A stretch of DNA of 64,000 nucleotides, taken from positions 1-64,000 of the forward strand of contig NZ_VXCP01000014.1 of NCBI RefSeq assembly GCF_011355085.1. Reading direction: 5' to 3'. Under the pieces are notes generated by a model that was not told where the DNA came from, searched no databases, and worked only from the letters and a program-made list of their open reading frames with translations. Numbering within the stretch: the first letter of the stretch is position 1; each line of letters starts with the position of its first letter. The translations under genes were made by a program, and so were the position numbers. This document shows, in pieces, positions 1 through 8,726 of this stretch. The DNA is from Pseudomonas akapageensis. Its GTDB lineage: Bacteria > Pseudomonadota > Gammaproteobacteria > Pseudomonadales > Pseudomonadaceae.

Positions 1-62
1 CAACCATAGAATCTCCCACAGTGGATCTCCGTTGGCTCACAATTTTGTGAACGACATCTAAC

Positions 63-90
63 CCTGTGGGAGCGGGCTTGCCCGCGATGA
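63..90 (+). repeat. REP-like palindromic element
   Basis: This is a short GTGGGAGC-GGGCTTGCCC-GCGATG element with an internal GGGC/GCCC palindrome, typical of intergenic REP sequences in fluorescent pseudomonads. It lies just past the 3' end of ndh. The first 60 bases of the window hold only a degenerate reverse TCCCACAG motif and no gene. Confidence 0.7.
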
Positions 91-103
91 GGCCCTCAGG
101 GCC

Positions 104-1402
104 TCAATGCAGCTTCAAACGCGGCTCAGTCCCCCGCCCGATCCGACTCCCCAGCATCAACATCGCCGTCCGGAAAGTCCCATACAGCGCCATCTGGTGC
201 ATCCGGTACAGCGACACATAAAACATCCGCGCCAACCAGCCTTCCAGCATCACGCTACCGGTCAGGTTGCCCATCAGATTCCCCACCGCCGAAAAACTCG
301 ACAGGGAAATCAACGAGCCATAATCGCGATAACGGTACTCAGGCAGCGGCTTGCCCTCGATCCGCAGTTTCAGCGACTTGGCCAACAGGGACGCTTGCTG
401 GTGCGCTGCTTGCGCACGAGGTGGCACATTTCGGTCGCTGCCCGGTTGCGGGCAGGCGGCGCAGTCGCCGAAGGCAAAGATATTTTCATCGCGGGTGGTC
501 TGCAGCGTCGGCAACACCTGCAGCTGATTGATACGGTTGCTCTCCAGCCCATCGATCTCGGCCAGAAAGCCCGGCGCGCGAATACCGGCGGCCCAGACCT
601 TCAAACTGGCCGGGATCACCTGACCACTGGCGGTCATCAGCGCATCAGCGGTCACTTCGCTGACCGCAGCGTTGGTCAACACGGTCACGCCGAGCTTTTC
701 CAGGGTCTTGTGCACAGGCCCGCCAATGCGTTCGGGCAGGGCAGGGAGCACGCGTGGACCGGCTTCGATCAGGGTGATGCGCATGTTCTCCGGCTTGATC
801 CGGCCCAAACCATAGGCGGCCAGTTCGTGGGCGGCGTGGTGCAGTTCGGCGGCCAGCTCGACCCCGGTAGCACCGGCGCCGACGATGGCCACGCTGATCT
901 GCTCGCTGCCTTCGGTGTGGGCGGCGTGGGCGCGCAGGTAATGGTTGAGCAATTGTTGGTGGAAACGTTCGGCCTGCTTGCGGGTGTCGAGGAACAGGCA
1001 GTGTTCCGCAGCGCCACGGGTGCCGAAATCGTTGGTGGTACTGCCAACGGCAATCACCAGGCTGTCATAGCCCAGGGCGCGCGCAGGCACCAGCTCCTGG
1101 CCATTTTCATCCAGGGTCGCGGCGAGGAAGATCTGTTTGGAAGCGCGGTCGAGCCCACTCATGCGGCCGAGCTGAAACTCGAAATGATTCCATTTGGCCT
1201 GGGCCACATAGTTCAGTTCGTCTTCGGAGGAGTTCAGCGAGCCGGCAGCCACTTCGTGCAGCAGCGGTTTCCAGATATGGGTCAGGTTAGCGTCGACCAG
1301 TACCACACTGGCCGTGCCGCGCTTGCCCAGGGTCTTGCCCAGGCGGGTCGCCAATTCGAGGCCGCCAGCGCCCCCGCCAACGATGACAATACGGTGAGTC
1401 AT
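104..1402 (-). CDS. ndh: Type II NADH dehydrogenase (NDH-2 family)
   Basis: 432 aa. Single-subunit flavoenzyme expected to pass electrons from NADH to the quinone pool at the inner face of the cytoplasmic membrane without pumping protons. The N-terminal FAD-binding motif VGGGAGG is at residues 8-14, the second dinucleotide-binding motif VGAGATGVELA is near residues 174-184, and the FAD-contacting FAFGDCA segment is near 309-315. Length matches the 430-residue family norm. The start is ATG with a GAGATATC leader. It is followed on the same strand order by the DUF3094 and DUF1780 genes, a neighbourhood I recall as conserved in Pseudomonas. A long plus-strand open frame opposite it is a shadow of its high-GC third positions. 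Confidence 0.93.
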   Translation of the reverse strand: MTHRIVIVGGGAGGLELATRLGKTLGKRGTASVVLVDANLTHIWKPLLHEVAAGSLNSSEDELNYVAQAKWNHFEFQLGRMSGLDRASKQIFLAATLDENGQELVPARALGYDSLVIAVGSTTNDFGTRGAAEHCLFLDTRKQAERFHQQLLNHYLRAHAAHTEGSEQISVAIVGAGATGVELAAELHHAAHELAAYGLGRIKPENMRITLIEAGPRVLPALPERIGGPVHKTLEKLGVTVLTNAAVSEVTADALMTASGQVIPASLKVWAAGIRAPGFLAEIDGLESNRINQLQVLPTLQTTRDENIFAFGDCAACPQPGSDRNVPPRAQAAHQQASLLAKSLKLRIEGKPLPEYRYRDYGSLISLSSFSAVGNLMGNLTGSVMLEGWLARMFYVSLYRMHQMALYGTFRTAMLMLGSRIGRGTEPRLKLH

Positions 1403-1486
1403 GGAGATATCTCATAAGGTTTACGGAATCCGGGAATTGAGTGGCCGGCCGCGTGAACAGGCCGGATCGGGCGAGCGCAAGGCAGC

Positions 1487-1660
1487 TCATAGCACCAGGT
1501 GACTCAAGAGGCGGCTCAACAGGCCCAGACCGATCGTAACGGCTACCACCAGAACAAGGAGCAGCAAAGGCCGGAACGGCTTGCGCTCAACTTGATGCTG
1601 GGGGGCTCGCAGGTACTCATCGACGCGACGCTGGTCGTCGGGATTCAGGCGGCTGGTCAT
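1487..1660 (-). CDS. DUF3094-type small membrane protein
   Basis: 57 aa. The product starts MTSRLNPDDQRRVDEYL, followed by a basic linker, then one strongly hydrophobic helix (LLLLVLVVAVTIGLGLLSRLL) that ends the protein. It is a single-pass inner-membrane protein of unknown role, widespread in Pseudomonas. I placed the start at the ATG ending at 1660 because a GAGG ribosome site lies just upstream; the longer frame adds a poorly conserved 17-residue leader. It sits 84 bp upstream of ndh and may be co-transcribed with it. No function can be assigned from sequence. Confidence 0.8.
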   Translation of the reverse strand: MTSRLNPDDQRRVDEYLRAPQHQVERKPFRPLLLLVLVVAVTIGLGLLSRLLSHLVL

Positions 1661-1734
1661 GGTGGCCTCGTTGATAGACGCTTCAGACTGTGGGAAAGCT
1701 ACAGCGTTCACTGTAGTCGCACAACTGGGACCGC

Positions 1735-2364
1735 TCAGAGGCTGATGCCGACATCGAAAACAATGCTGCGTCCCAAATTGTTACGCAAAAAATCCGGGGC
1801 ATCGGGGTGGGCGAACAACACCCGGGCAAAGGTCGGTCCGACCAGCGACAGAGAGCGCCAACCCTGGCGCAGGTATTCGGTCGGGGGCGGAAAGTGGCTG
1901 TTGAGATCCAGCACCTCACGCTTGAGGCTGGCGAAGGCAATGATGTCCAGTTCGGTCAGATCAAGCCCACGTTCCTTGTAGTTATGCGACTTTTTGCGCA
2001 GGGTCGGGGCCAATCGCTGCAGAAGTTCTTGCGCATTGATACGTCGAGGCTTGGCTTCGCGCCGCACCAACTGGCTGAGGGAGAAGGCGCTGCGGCGGCG
2101 CTGCAGTTCCTCGCGCCATTCATCATTCAGGCGTCGGCCTTCGTCGAGGACGAAAAACACCTCGAAGCAGGCATCGCGAAACAGGACGTCCGGCGGCTCC
2201 TGGCCGGCCGCGGTGAAGTCCTCGGCGCGATAGGGAATGTTCAAGCCTTGCAGCAGGCGCTCGCAGACCCAACGCTCGCGTTCCCATTTTCGAGCATTGG
2301 AGAGGAACGCATTGGCTTGTTCGGCCTGAATCGTGAGCAGGCGCAAAAAATCTGAGTCGTCCAT
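1735..2364 (-). CDS. DUF1780 family protein
   Basis: 209 aa, soluble, no membrane helix. It carries the conserved run of charged motifs of the DUF1780 family found next to ndh in pseudomonads, such as FLSNARKWERERWVCERLL near the start, FEVFFVLDEGRR in the first half and SHNYKERGLDLTELDIIAF in the second. The family function is unknown to me; the fold has been likened to nuclease-type domains, which I cannot confirm here. The ATG ending at 2364 gives the usual length; a TTG start 21 bp further up (2385) is possible because neither has a strong ribosome site. Confidence 0.8.
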   Translation of the reverse strand: MDDSDFLRLLTIQAEQANAFLSNARKWERERWVCERLLQGLNIPYRAEDFTAAGQEPPDVLFRDACFEVFFVLDEGRRLNDEWREELQRRRSAFSLSQLVRREAKPRRINAQELLQRLAPTLRKKSHNYKERGLDLTELDIIAFASLKREVLDLNSHFPPPTEYLRQGWRSLSLVGPTFARVLFAHPDAPDFLRNNLGRSIVFDVGISL

Positions 2365-2445
2365 GGGAACAAGCTTAGCGTTCAATTGTGAAGCTAAAGA
2401 ATAAAGTCTGTCCCCAGGGCCGGTATCTGGTGTACGACGCAGCCC

Positions 2446-3576
2446 TCAGCCAAGGGTAGCGACGCTGCGCAGGATCAGGCGAACAAGCATGGTCTGGCGG
2501 GTGACGCCGGTTTTCGAGAAGGTGGAGCGCAGGTGCGCGCGCGCCGTGTTGCGACTGATGCCGAGCTCTTCCGAGGCTTCGTCGAGGGTCAAGCCATTGG
2601 CCAACAGCAGGGTCATTTGGGTTTCCGCCGGGGTCAGGTCGAAAAGTGCCCGGACGATCTCCTGTGGTGCACTGGATTCCTGCTCAGGATCGCTGATGAA
2701 GATGGCGACTGCCGGGCTTTGCTTGCCCTCGCTCCATTCGCTTGGCGGCACCGAGCGCACCACGATGCCCAGGTCGGCGAGCCCAGACGGGCGCTGCACG
2801 CGCATGGCCTCGACCACCGAAGGGTTGCTGCTTTTCTGCGACAGCAGGGCCTGCTTCACCAGGTTGCGAAACTGTTGGCTGTCCCGGGCTGTGCCGACCT
2901 GCAAGCCGTCGTTGACCAGCTTGATGCCGTCCTTTTGCTCCAGCAGGCGCTCGGCCAGGCGGTTCTTCTGCAGCACCTTGCCATCCTGATCGAGGATGAT
3001 GGTACCCACCGCCAGTTGATCCACCGCGCCGGCGTACAGGTTGCGCTCGCTTTCCACGCGGTTGAGGTGGGTGTGCAGCACCACCGCGCGTTCCAGATGG
3101 GGCAGGAACAGGGTCAGCAGGTCCTTGTCGTCCTGGTTGAAGGGCGGATCGCTGCGTCCACGGCTGATGCGGATGCGGCACTGGGCACCGTCCTGGGTGT
3201 TGATGTCAGCGCCGAGCACATGGAACACATCGGCCGGCTCCAGGAAGTTCTTGTAGAACTCCGAGTTCAGCCAGTCGGGCATCGAGACGAACTCGATCAG
3301 GCTGACGACCTGGCGCTCAGGCAATCCGACAAAGGGGTCCAGGGAATAGAAATGCTGGTTATAAGAGGCCGTCACTTCCTCGGAGGAGCCCGAGGTCGTG
3401 ATGCTCAGGCCATCCACCTGCTGGCTTGGCGGGCGCAGAATGAACGTGGCGTATTTGGACGCCAAGGCAATCTTGAGCTGGTCGAGGAAGGTCGTCCAGG
3501 GAACGTTCTCCAGCGGGCCCTGGTAGAGGGTGTCGAGCATTTCGCTGAACTGGTCGAATGTAAGGGAGTGCGCCAT
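2446..3576 (-). CDS. LuxR-type transcriptional regulator
   Basis: 376 aa from the ATG ending at 3576 (MAHSLTFDQF), with GGAAG upstream. A C-terminal LuxR-type helix-turn-helix covers about residues 310-370 (LTPAETQMTLLLANGLTLDEASEELGISRNTARAHL). The N-terminal ~190 residues are a sensory region with no acyl-homoserine-lactone signature that I can see, and the middle part (VGTIILDQDGKVLQKNRLAERLL) looks like a PAS-type domain. Regulators of this architecture are often found beside DUF1302/DUF1329/MMPL transport genes, which occur at 22-28 kb. A closely similar but truncated copy lies at 6906-7141 in the same orientation. The likely target is the ene-reductase operon upstream, but that is inference. 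Confidence 0.85.
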   Translation of the reverse strand: MAHSLTFDQFSEMLDTLYQGPLENVPWTTFLDQLKIALASKYATFILRPPSQQVDGLSITTSGSSEEVTASYNQHFYSLDPFVGLPERQVVSLIEFVSMPDWLNSEFYKNFLEPADVFHVLGADINTQDGAQCRIRISRGRSDPPFNQDDKDLLTLFLPHLERAVVLHTHLNRVESERNLYAGAVDQLAVGTIILDQDGKVLQKNRLAERLLEQKDGIKLVNDGLQVGTARDSQQFRNLVKQALLSQKSSNPSVVEAMRVQRPSGLADLGIVVRSVPPSEWSEGKQSPAVAIFISDPEQESSAPQEIVRALFDLTPAETQMTLLLANGLTLDEASEELGISRNTARAHLRSTFSKTGVTRQTMLVRLILRSVATLG

Positions 3577-3878
3577 ATGCAGGACATCTTCCGTCTTATT
3601 GTTATAAGGAGCTCGCCACAGGTTATGGGAAAAAGACCGTAAAGTTAACCATTCTGGCGACGGTTGGCAGTCGCCGTCCGAAGAGGCCGGTGAGAGGGCG
3701 ACTCGACACCTGCCCTGTGGGAGCTGGCTTGCCAGCGATGACATCACCGTGGTGGTTCAGACAGACCGTGGCGTCTGAATCGCGGGCAAGTCGGATCGCC
3801 GCACCGCCGCTCCCACAGAATGGCCTAGGATACTTGCCGTCCGGGTCGCCTGATCATTGACGCGAGCCCCAATGAAGC
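3577..3878. repeat. Intergenic region with a REPIN-like pair of REP sequences
   Basis: This 302-bp gap holds no gene. A forward REP (TGTGGGAGCTGGCTTGCCAGCGATG, about 3716-3740) and an inverted, diverged copy ending TCCCACAG (about 3779-3817) form a head-to-head pair, the layout called a REPIN. The remainder (3577-3700) should contain the promoter of the minus-strand LuxR gene; I see no strong sigma-70 boxes. Confidence 0.65.
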
Positions 3879-4475
3879 TCATCCGCCAGGTCGCTTGGGC
3901 CGTATCCCCGAATCGTACACACGCGGGCGGTCCGTTTCCATCGCTGCCAGCGGCTCGCACTCCAGCAGGCCGGTCAGGCAGCGCCTGGCCAACGCTTGAT
4001 ATTCGGCAGTGCCGCGCTGTTTCCAGGCGATCTCCTGTTCGCCAAGCGCTCGCTTCACCTTGGCCGGTGACCCCATCACCAGGCTCTGCGGCGGGCACTC
4101 GAAGCCGGCCTTGACGAAGGCCGTAGCGGCGACAATACAGCGCTCCCCGATGCGCGCATTGTCCATTACCACCGCGTTCATCCCCACCAGTGCATCAGCG
4201 CCGATACGGCAGCCGTGCAGCACTGCGCCGTGCCCGATATGGCCGTGGCGTTCGACCACAGTGTCGCTGCCCGGGAAGCCGTGCATGACGCAAGTGTCCT
4301 GCAGGTTGACTCCCTCTTCCAGGATGATCCGCCCGAAGTCTCCGCGCAGCGCCGCGAGCGGGCCGACGTAGCAGCCGGGACCAACGATGACGTCACCAAT
4401 CAGCACCGCGGTGGGGTGCACATAGGCGGTCGGATCGACCACCGGGGTCAGGCCATCAAGACTGTAGCAAGGCAT
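3879..4475 (-). CDS. Gamma-carbonic anhydrase / PaaY-like hexapeptide-repeat protein
   Basis: 198 aa. It is built of left-handed beta-helix hexapeptide repeats ([69 protein letters not shown]). The histidine cluster ([16 protein letters not shown]) matches the zinc-site histidines of the gamma-CA/PaaY/CaiE group. PaaY is a thioesterase of phenylacetate catabolism, so a CoA-thioester hydrolase or metal-bound accessory role is plausible. It is the last gene of a three-gene minus-strand set (ene-reductase, SDR, this gene), 135 bp after the SDR stop. The C-terminal tail past residue 180 is rich in Arg/Pro and looks disordered. Confidence 0.8.
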   Translation of the reverse strand: MPCYSLDGLTPVVDPTAYVHPTAVLIGDVIVGPGCYVGPLAALRGDFGRIILEEGVNLQDTCVMHGFPGSDTVVERHGHIGHGAVLHGCRIGADALVGMNAVVMDNARIGERCIVAATAFVKAGFECPPQSLVMGSPAKVKRALGEQEIAWKQRGTAEYQALARRCLTGLLECEPLAAMETDRPRVYDSGIRPKRPGG

Positions 4476-4610
4476 CTTAGGGTCTCCGATCCTGAAGGGG
4501 GACGCGTTTTTTACGTGGGCTCACTCGGTGATCCGTATCGACACCCTCTGTCGCCACCGAACCGAAAATTGCAGCCCCGGTCAGCGAACCGGAGCAGCAT
4601 CCGCCTGGGC

Positions 4611-5384
4611 TCAGAACTGCGTCGGCCGGATCTGGGCGTCGATGCCACCATCGACAAAGAGTTGGGCTCCATGGATGAAGCTGGCTTGCGGGCTGAGCAG
4701 GAACGCCACCACTGCCGCTATTTCACTCGGCTCGGCGTTGCGCCCCAGCGGCGAGACGTAGTCGCGGATCGCCTGGCCGAAGCGCGCATCCTGCATACCG
4801 GCCTGCAGCAGCGGCGTTTGGGTGGCCCCCGGGGCGATGCTATTGAGGCGCACGCCCATTTGGCCCCACTCCCGCGCACGGCGGCGCACTGCCACGGTGA
4901 GGGCATTCTTCGAGGCCGAATAGGCAAGGTAGCCAGCCTGGTCGCCAGCGGCCATCACGCCCTCGCCGACCTTCACCTCATCGCCGGCCTCGAAGGCCGC
5001 TGCCAGCGGATTGGTCTCCCAGTCGATACCCACCGAGGCGGTGGAGGAGATCACCACGACCGCCGGCGACTGGCCGCCGCGCAGCAGCGGCAGCAGGCCG
5101 TCGAGCAGTTCCACGGCACCGAAATAGTTGACCGAGCTGATCAGGCTCTCCGGTTTCACCTGCGGTCCCAGACCGGCGCACAGCACCATGCTGTCGAGGC
5201 GCCCCCCCAGGCGCTCATGCAACGCCTCCAACACTTGCTGGCGCCCCTCGGGGCTGGAAAGATCGCCATTGATGTCGGCATTGCGCAGATCCACACCCAC
5301 CACCTCATGGCCGGCGCACTGGAGCAACTGACGGGTGGCGGCGCCGATTCCCGACGCGGAACCGGTTATCAAAGTGGTAGGCAT
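4611..5384 (-). CDS. 3-alpha-hydroxysteroid dehydrogenase/carbonyl-reductase-like SDR
   Basis: 257 aa from the ATG ending at 5384. Classical short-chain dehydrogenase: nucleotide-binding TGSASGIG at residues 7-14, catalytic Ser114 (VVVISSTAS), Tyr155 and Lys159 (YSASK). Its length, the S114-Y155-K159 numbering, the VLCAGLGPQ and SVNYFGA segments and the ending DGGIDAQIRPTQF closely follow the 3-alpha-HSD/carbonyl reductase of Comamonas testosteroni as I remember it. That enzyme reduces steroid 3-ketones and various aromatic carbonyls with NAD(H). It lies 58 bp after the ene-reductase gene, so the two probably act in sequence on a cyclic enone or ketone. The true substrate is unknown; the surrounding pathway is aromatic rather than clearly steroidal. 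Confidence 0.85.
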   Translation of the reverse strand: MPTTLITGSASGIGAATRQLLQCAGHEVVGVDLRNADINGDLSSPEGRQQVLEALHERLGGRLDSMVLCAGLGPQVKPESLISSVNYFGAVELLDGLLPLLRGGQSPAVVVISSTASVGIDWETNPLAAAFEAGDEVKVGEGVMAAGDQAGYLAYSASKNALTVAVRRRAREWGQMGVRLNSIAPGATQTPLLQAGMQDARFGQAIRDYVSPLGRNAEPSEIAAVVAFLLSPQASFIHGAQLFVDGGIDAQIRPTQF

Positions 5385-5442
5385 TGTTTTACTCCAGGCT
5401 TGGGGAAAGTGCGCGCCCGTCCAGTGCCGGATGCGCCGGGAA

Positions 5443-6684
5443 TCAGGACGCGGCACCCTGGCTGTTGAGCTGCGGATCACCGGGTTGTCCCAGCACGCAG
5501 GAGGTGCCGCCCGGGGTATACATCATCGCCACGCAGCGATTGCAGGCGGTGCAGATCGAGTCGCGGCTGATGCCCGACTGCAGCTTGTTGACATAGTCGT
5601 GTTCGGCAATCAGCACGCGCCCCATGGTCACGGCTTCAAAGCCCTCGGCCATCACCCGCTCGATCCCGGCCAGGCTCTTGGCCCCGCCCAGGTAGGCCAG
5701 CGGCATCTTCACTGCCTCTCGGACCTTGCGGGCATGCTCGAGCAGGTACAGCTCGCGGAAGTCTACCTTGGGTTCGATGAGGCTCTGGATGAACATGCCG
5801 GCGGCGACGATCGGGTTGCGGACGGTGACGCGGTTTTCCTTGGGAAAGGTGGAGCCGAATATAGTGCTCGTCGACTCGACGTTCATCCCCGCGCTCAACA
5901 CCAGCAGGTGCGCGCCCTCACGTTCCAGGATACGGGCGATGGCGGCGCCGTCCTCGGCGGTATTGCCGGACCGCACGCCTTCGGTGATGCTGAACTTGCA
6001 CACCACCGCCAGGTCCTTGCCCACCGCATCGAGTACCTTGCGCAACACCAGGCTGGGGAAGCGCAGGCGATTGTCCAGACTGCCGCCATACTGGTCGCGG
6101 CGCTTGTTGTACAACGGCGAGATGAACTGGCTGAGCAGATAGCCGTGGCCCATGTGCAGTTCAACCGCATCGAAGCCGGCCTCGCGAGCCAGTCGTGCAC
6201 CGCGCACGAACTCATCGGCGACCCGCAGCATGTCGACCTCGGTCATCGCCTGTTTGCGGAACATGCCGCTGAGGATGCCGACCTTGTTGAAGCCGCCGCT
6301 GGCGGACAGCGGGCGCGCGGTCTGCTGTGGCGGCAGGAAGGTGAAGCAGCCGCCGTGGGTGATCTGTGCCGACGCTGCGGCGCCATGGCGATGCACGGCA
6401 TCGGTGAGCACGCGCAGGTGCGCAAGGTTATCCCGGTCGAGGACGATCTGGTTCGGCAGCGTGCGGCCATCCGGGCTGACGGCACAGTAGGCCAGCGTGG
6501 TCATGCCCACGCCACCCGCAGCGATGTCGCCATGGAACTTGGCCAGCTGTTTGCTCGGAATGCCGCTTGGGGACATGCCCTCGTTGGTGGCGGACTTGAT
6601 GAAACGGTTACGCAGTGTCAGCGGGCCGATGGTCAGCGGGCTGAAGGGGGACGGCGCAATGGCCTGAACGTTGTTGTTCTGCAT
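5443..6684 (-). CDS. Old yellow enzyme-type NADH:flavin oxidoreductase
   Basis: 413 aa. FMN-binding TIM barrel of the OYE family. N-terminal motif PLTLRNRFIKSATNEG; substrate-side segment ELHMGHGYLLSQFISPLYNKRRDQYGGS; phosphate-binding end YLGGAKSL ... AVTMGRVLIAEHD. It ends with a Cys-rich tail (CTACNRCVAMMYTPGGTSC) like the Fe-S-ligand region of 2,4-dienoyl-CoA reductase and trimethylamine dehydrogenase, but without their extra C-terminal FAD/NAD domains. It probably reduces an activated C=C bond. First gene of the operon with the SDR and PaaY-like genes. The leader has an A-rich Crc/Hfq-type motif (minus strand of 6693-6705), and codons 3-5 (AACAACAAC) extend it. Confidence 0.85.
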   Translation of the reverse strand: MQNNNVQAIAPSPFSPLTIGPLTLRNRFIKSATNEGMSPSGIPSKQLAKFHGDIAAGGVGMTTLAYCAVSPDGRTLPNQIVLDRDNLAHLRVLTDAVHRHGAAASAQITHGGCFTFLPPQQTARPLSASGGFNKVGILSGMFRKQAMTEVDMLRVADEFVRGARLAREAGFDAVELHMGHGYLLSQFISPLYNKRRDQYGGSLDNRLRFPSLVLRKVLDAVGKDLAVVCKFSITEGVRSGNTAEDGAAIARILEREGAHLLVLSAGMNVESTSTIFGSTFPKENRVTVRNPIVAAGMFIQSLIEPKVDFRELYLLEHARKVREAVKMPLAYLGGAKSLAGIERVMAEGFEAVTMGRVLIAEHDYVNKLQSGISRDSICTACNRCVAMMYTPGGTSCVLGQPGDPQLNSQGAAS

Positions 6685-6905
6685 GGCTAACCCTTTGTTG
6701 TTCTAATTGTCAGTGCAGCGGTTACTGCCCAGGTCGAAAACCAACAACGCCAGCAGCCTGGCGTGCCCAGGAAATGGCAGGATTGTTCTCCGTCCTTCCC
6801 GGTAGCCACATCGTCCAACAGGACTAGGGGCGGGGACGGTGGCGGTGGCGCTTTGGTGCAGTGCGCAATCCACTAGCTGCCGGTGAAAGGTCGGTCTACC
6901 CCTGA
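6685..6905. promoter_or_regulatory. Leader of the ene-reductase operon with a Crc/Hfq-type CA motif
   Basis: This 221-bp intergenic stretch lies upstream of the minus-strand ene-reductase. Read on the minus strand, GAACAACAAAGGG (6693-6705) lies 8 bases before the start codon and fits the A-rich AAnAAnAA site bound by Hfq with Crc in Pseudomonas. I see no gene here. No confident -35/-10 pair is visible. Confidence 0.5.
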
Positions 6906-7141
6906 CTACCCGAGGGTCGCTACGCTGCGCAGGATCAACCGCACCAGCACGGTCTGGCGCGTCACCCCGGTCTTGGAGAAGATCGATCGCAAGTGTGCTC
7001 GGGCGGTGTTTCGGCTGATATCCAATTCTTCCGAGGCTTCATCCAGGGTAAGTCCATTGGCCAATAGCATCGCCAGGTTGGTTTCAGCTGGTGTGAGGTC
7101 AAACAGTGCACCGACGATCTCTTTAGGAGCACTGGATGGCT
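6906..7141 (-). pseudogene. Truncated LuxR-type regulator (C-terminal fragment only)
   Basis: Read on the minus strand, this encodes the last ~78 residues of a LuxR regulator: a helix-turn-helix ending RLILRSVATLG and a stop at 6906-6908. Over the last 63 residues I count about seven differences from the intact regulator at 2446-3576, so the two are recent paralogues. Homology stops abruptly near 7141, where the sequence changes to the RND fragment on the opposite strand. The N-terminal ~300 residues are missing, so no functional regulator can be made. Confidence 0.85.
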
Positions 7142-7619
7142 GACCTTTCGCTCCTGGCGTGGGGTGCTGTGCGTGATCGTGCCACTGGTGCTGGTGACCA
7201 TTCTTTGTAACGCACTAATGGCCCTGCTCGGCATCGGCCTGAAGGTCGCCACCCTGCCGGTGATCGCACTGGGCGTGGGCGTCGGCGTGGATTACGGGGT
7301 GTACCTCTACGAGCACATGCAGCACGAGATACGCCACGGCCTGGCCCTGCGCGAGGCGTTCTACCAGGCCATGCGCCAGCGAGGCACTGCCGCGGTATTC
7401 ACCGCCCTGACCATGTCCATCGGCGTCGGCACCTGGGCTTTTTCCGCACTCAAGTTCCAGGCGGACATGGGCGTGCTGCTGGCGTTCATGTTTCTGGTCA
7501 ACGTGCTCGGGGCGATCTTCCTGTTGCCTGCACTGGCTGTCTGGCTGGGCGTGGGTGCAGCGCCTCGACGGCTCGGCACCGATTGTTCGGCGATTCCCCT
7601 GGAGCTTCGCGCCGGTTGA
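7141..7619 (+). pseudogene. C-terminal fragment of an MMPL/RND permease
   Basis: About 159 codons in frame from 7141 (LTFRSWRGVLCVIVPLVLV) to the stop at 7617-7619. They cover what in the intact MMPL permease at 22972-25344 is the last five membrane helices, including the counterpart of its ALGIGLGVDYAFYIADR segment (here ALGVGVGVDYGVYLYEH) and of its SSLRFQAEMGLLMA (here SALKFQADMGVLLA). The first ~600 residues are absent and no start or ribosome site exists at the junction. It is similar to, but clearly not a copy of, the intact gene, so it is the remnant of a separate transporter. Confidence 0.85.
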
Positions 7620-7708
7620 CCCGTAGCGACGATAAACGACGGCCAGGCTCTCGCCCGACTGCGGGTGAAGAGTCTCGGCCGATAACAATTCCGGATCAGA
7701 GTTTTGAT
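7620..7708. other. Unassigned junction sequence between gene fragments
   Basis: This stretch between the RND and MFS remnants matches neither. A minus-strand frame running from about 7790 to 7620 (IATYQNSDPELLSAETLHPQ then SGESLAVVYRRYG) has plausible codon use and could be a sliver of another gene, but I do not recognise it. Confidence 0.35.
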
Positions 7709-8713
7709 ATGTCGCGATTACAAAAGATGGGCGAGGAGCTGGAAATCGACGCTGCATCGGCGAACTTTTCCGCTCGGACAATCTGTGCATCGGCCAGCCA
7801 GCACCAGCGCCAGGGCTGGGCCATTGCCCTGAGTGGCATTGGCGTTGGCGCCTCGACCTATGTGCCGGCCATCACCATCGCCACGCGCTGGATCGCGCTT
7901 GAGCGGCAGGGGCTGGCCTTCGGCATCCTGCTTGCCGGAGCTTCCACGGGCGCCATCATCTTCCCCATGCTCCTGACCGACATCATCGCGGCCGTCGGTT
8001 GGCGAAGCGCCATGCAGGCTATCGCCGGCATGATTTTCCTGGTCTGCGTGCCATTGCTGTTGTGGGCCGCGCGCATGCCCGCAGTCCCATCGATCGCGAA
8101 CCACCTCCCGGCGGACCTGCCCGATGGCCACGGCATTGCCCAGGCATTGCGCATGCCGCGTTACTGGTTGTGGATTGCCATGCAGATGCTCCTGACGCTG
8201 AGCAGCGTCGGTATCTTCATCGCCCTGGTGCCCTGTCTGGTGTCGGCCGGTTACTCGGCACAGCACGCTGCGGCCTTTCTCGCCGGCACCGCCACTGCGG
8301 CGCTGGTCGGCAATTTTCTCTTCGGTATGTTGAGTGACCACTGGGGCGCCAAGTCGATCTTGCTGATCGGTACGATCATCGGTGTCGCGGGTATTCTTTG
8401 CCTCCTGGCGGCGGCTGATCCAGCGTTGGGGTTGGCAGCAATCACGCTCTTTGCCCTGAGCTGGGGCAGTACCTTCAACCTGGTCAACCAATTCTCGCCC
8501 TTGCTGCTGGTGGAGGCGATGGGGCAGCGCAATTTCGGCAGCCTGCTCGGCATCGGCAATCTGATCGCGGGCCTGGGCTCCGCGTTCAGTCCGGCAGCCG
8601 TCGGCTATCTTGTCGACGCCACCCACACCTATACCCTGGCCCTGTGGCTATGCGCCGCCCTGGCAGTCGCCGCGTTGATACCCATTGCCTTGCAGTACCG
8701 CCGCGGCTCTTGA
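7709..8713 (+). pseudogene. N-terminally truncated MFS transporter
   Basis: The open frame from ATG 7709 gives 334 residues, but recognisable major-facilitator sequence starts only at about 7814 (GWAIALSGIGVGASTYVPA). It continues through roughly nine helices to the end (ALWLCAALAVAALIPIALQYRR). Helices 1-3 and the first cytoplasmic loop motif are missing; the ~35 residues before 7814 are hydrophilic and unrelated. The loop-8/9 motif FGMLSDHWGAKSILLIG is intact. A truncated product might be translated, but a nine-helix MFS lacking its first helices is unlikely to transport. Third fragment in a row, after the LuxR and RND remnants. Confidence 0.75.
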
Positions 8714-8726
8714 ACGCCAGTGGGGA

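Noticed and set aside
107..1417. Long plus-strand open frame opposite ndh
   Set aside because: It is the antisense shadow of a well-conserved enzyme, created by high-GC third positions; its translation is His/Gln/Arg-rich with no recognisable domain. The same applies to the long antisense frames across 15.8-19.7, 20.5-21.8, 25.3-27.0, 27.1-28.7 and 31.5-32.9 kb.
5443..6684. Bile-acid or steroid degradation as the main theme, based on the HSD-like SDR and ene-reductase
   Set aside because: No steroid ring-degradation genes (KstD, Hsa, acyl-CoA side-chain enzymes) are present; the rest of the island is aromatic/N-heterocycle type.
6780..6830. CTACCGGGA on the minus strand upstream of the ene-reductase as an OxoS site
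   Set aside because: It lacks the final TA of the site, the second block and a -10 box at the right spacing.
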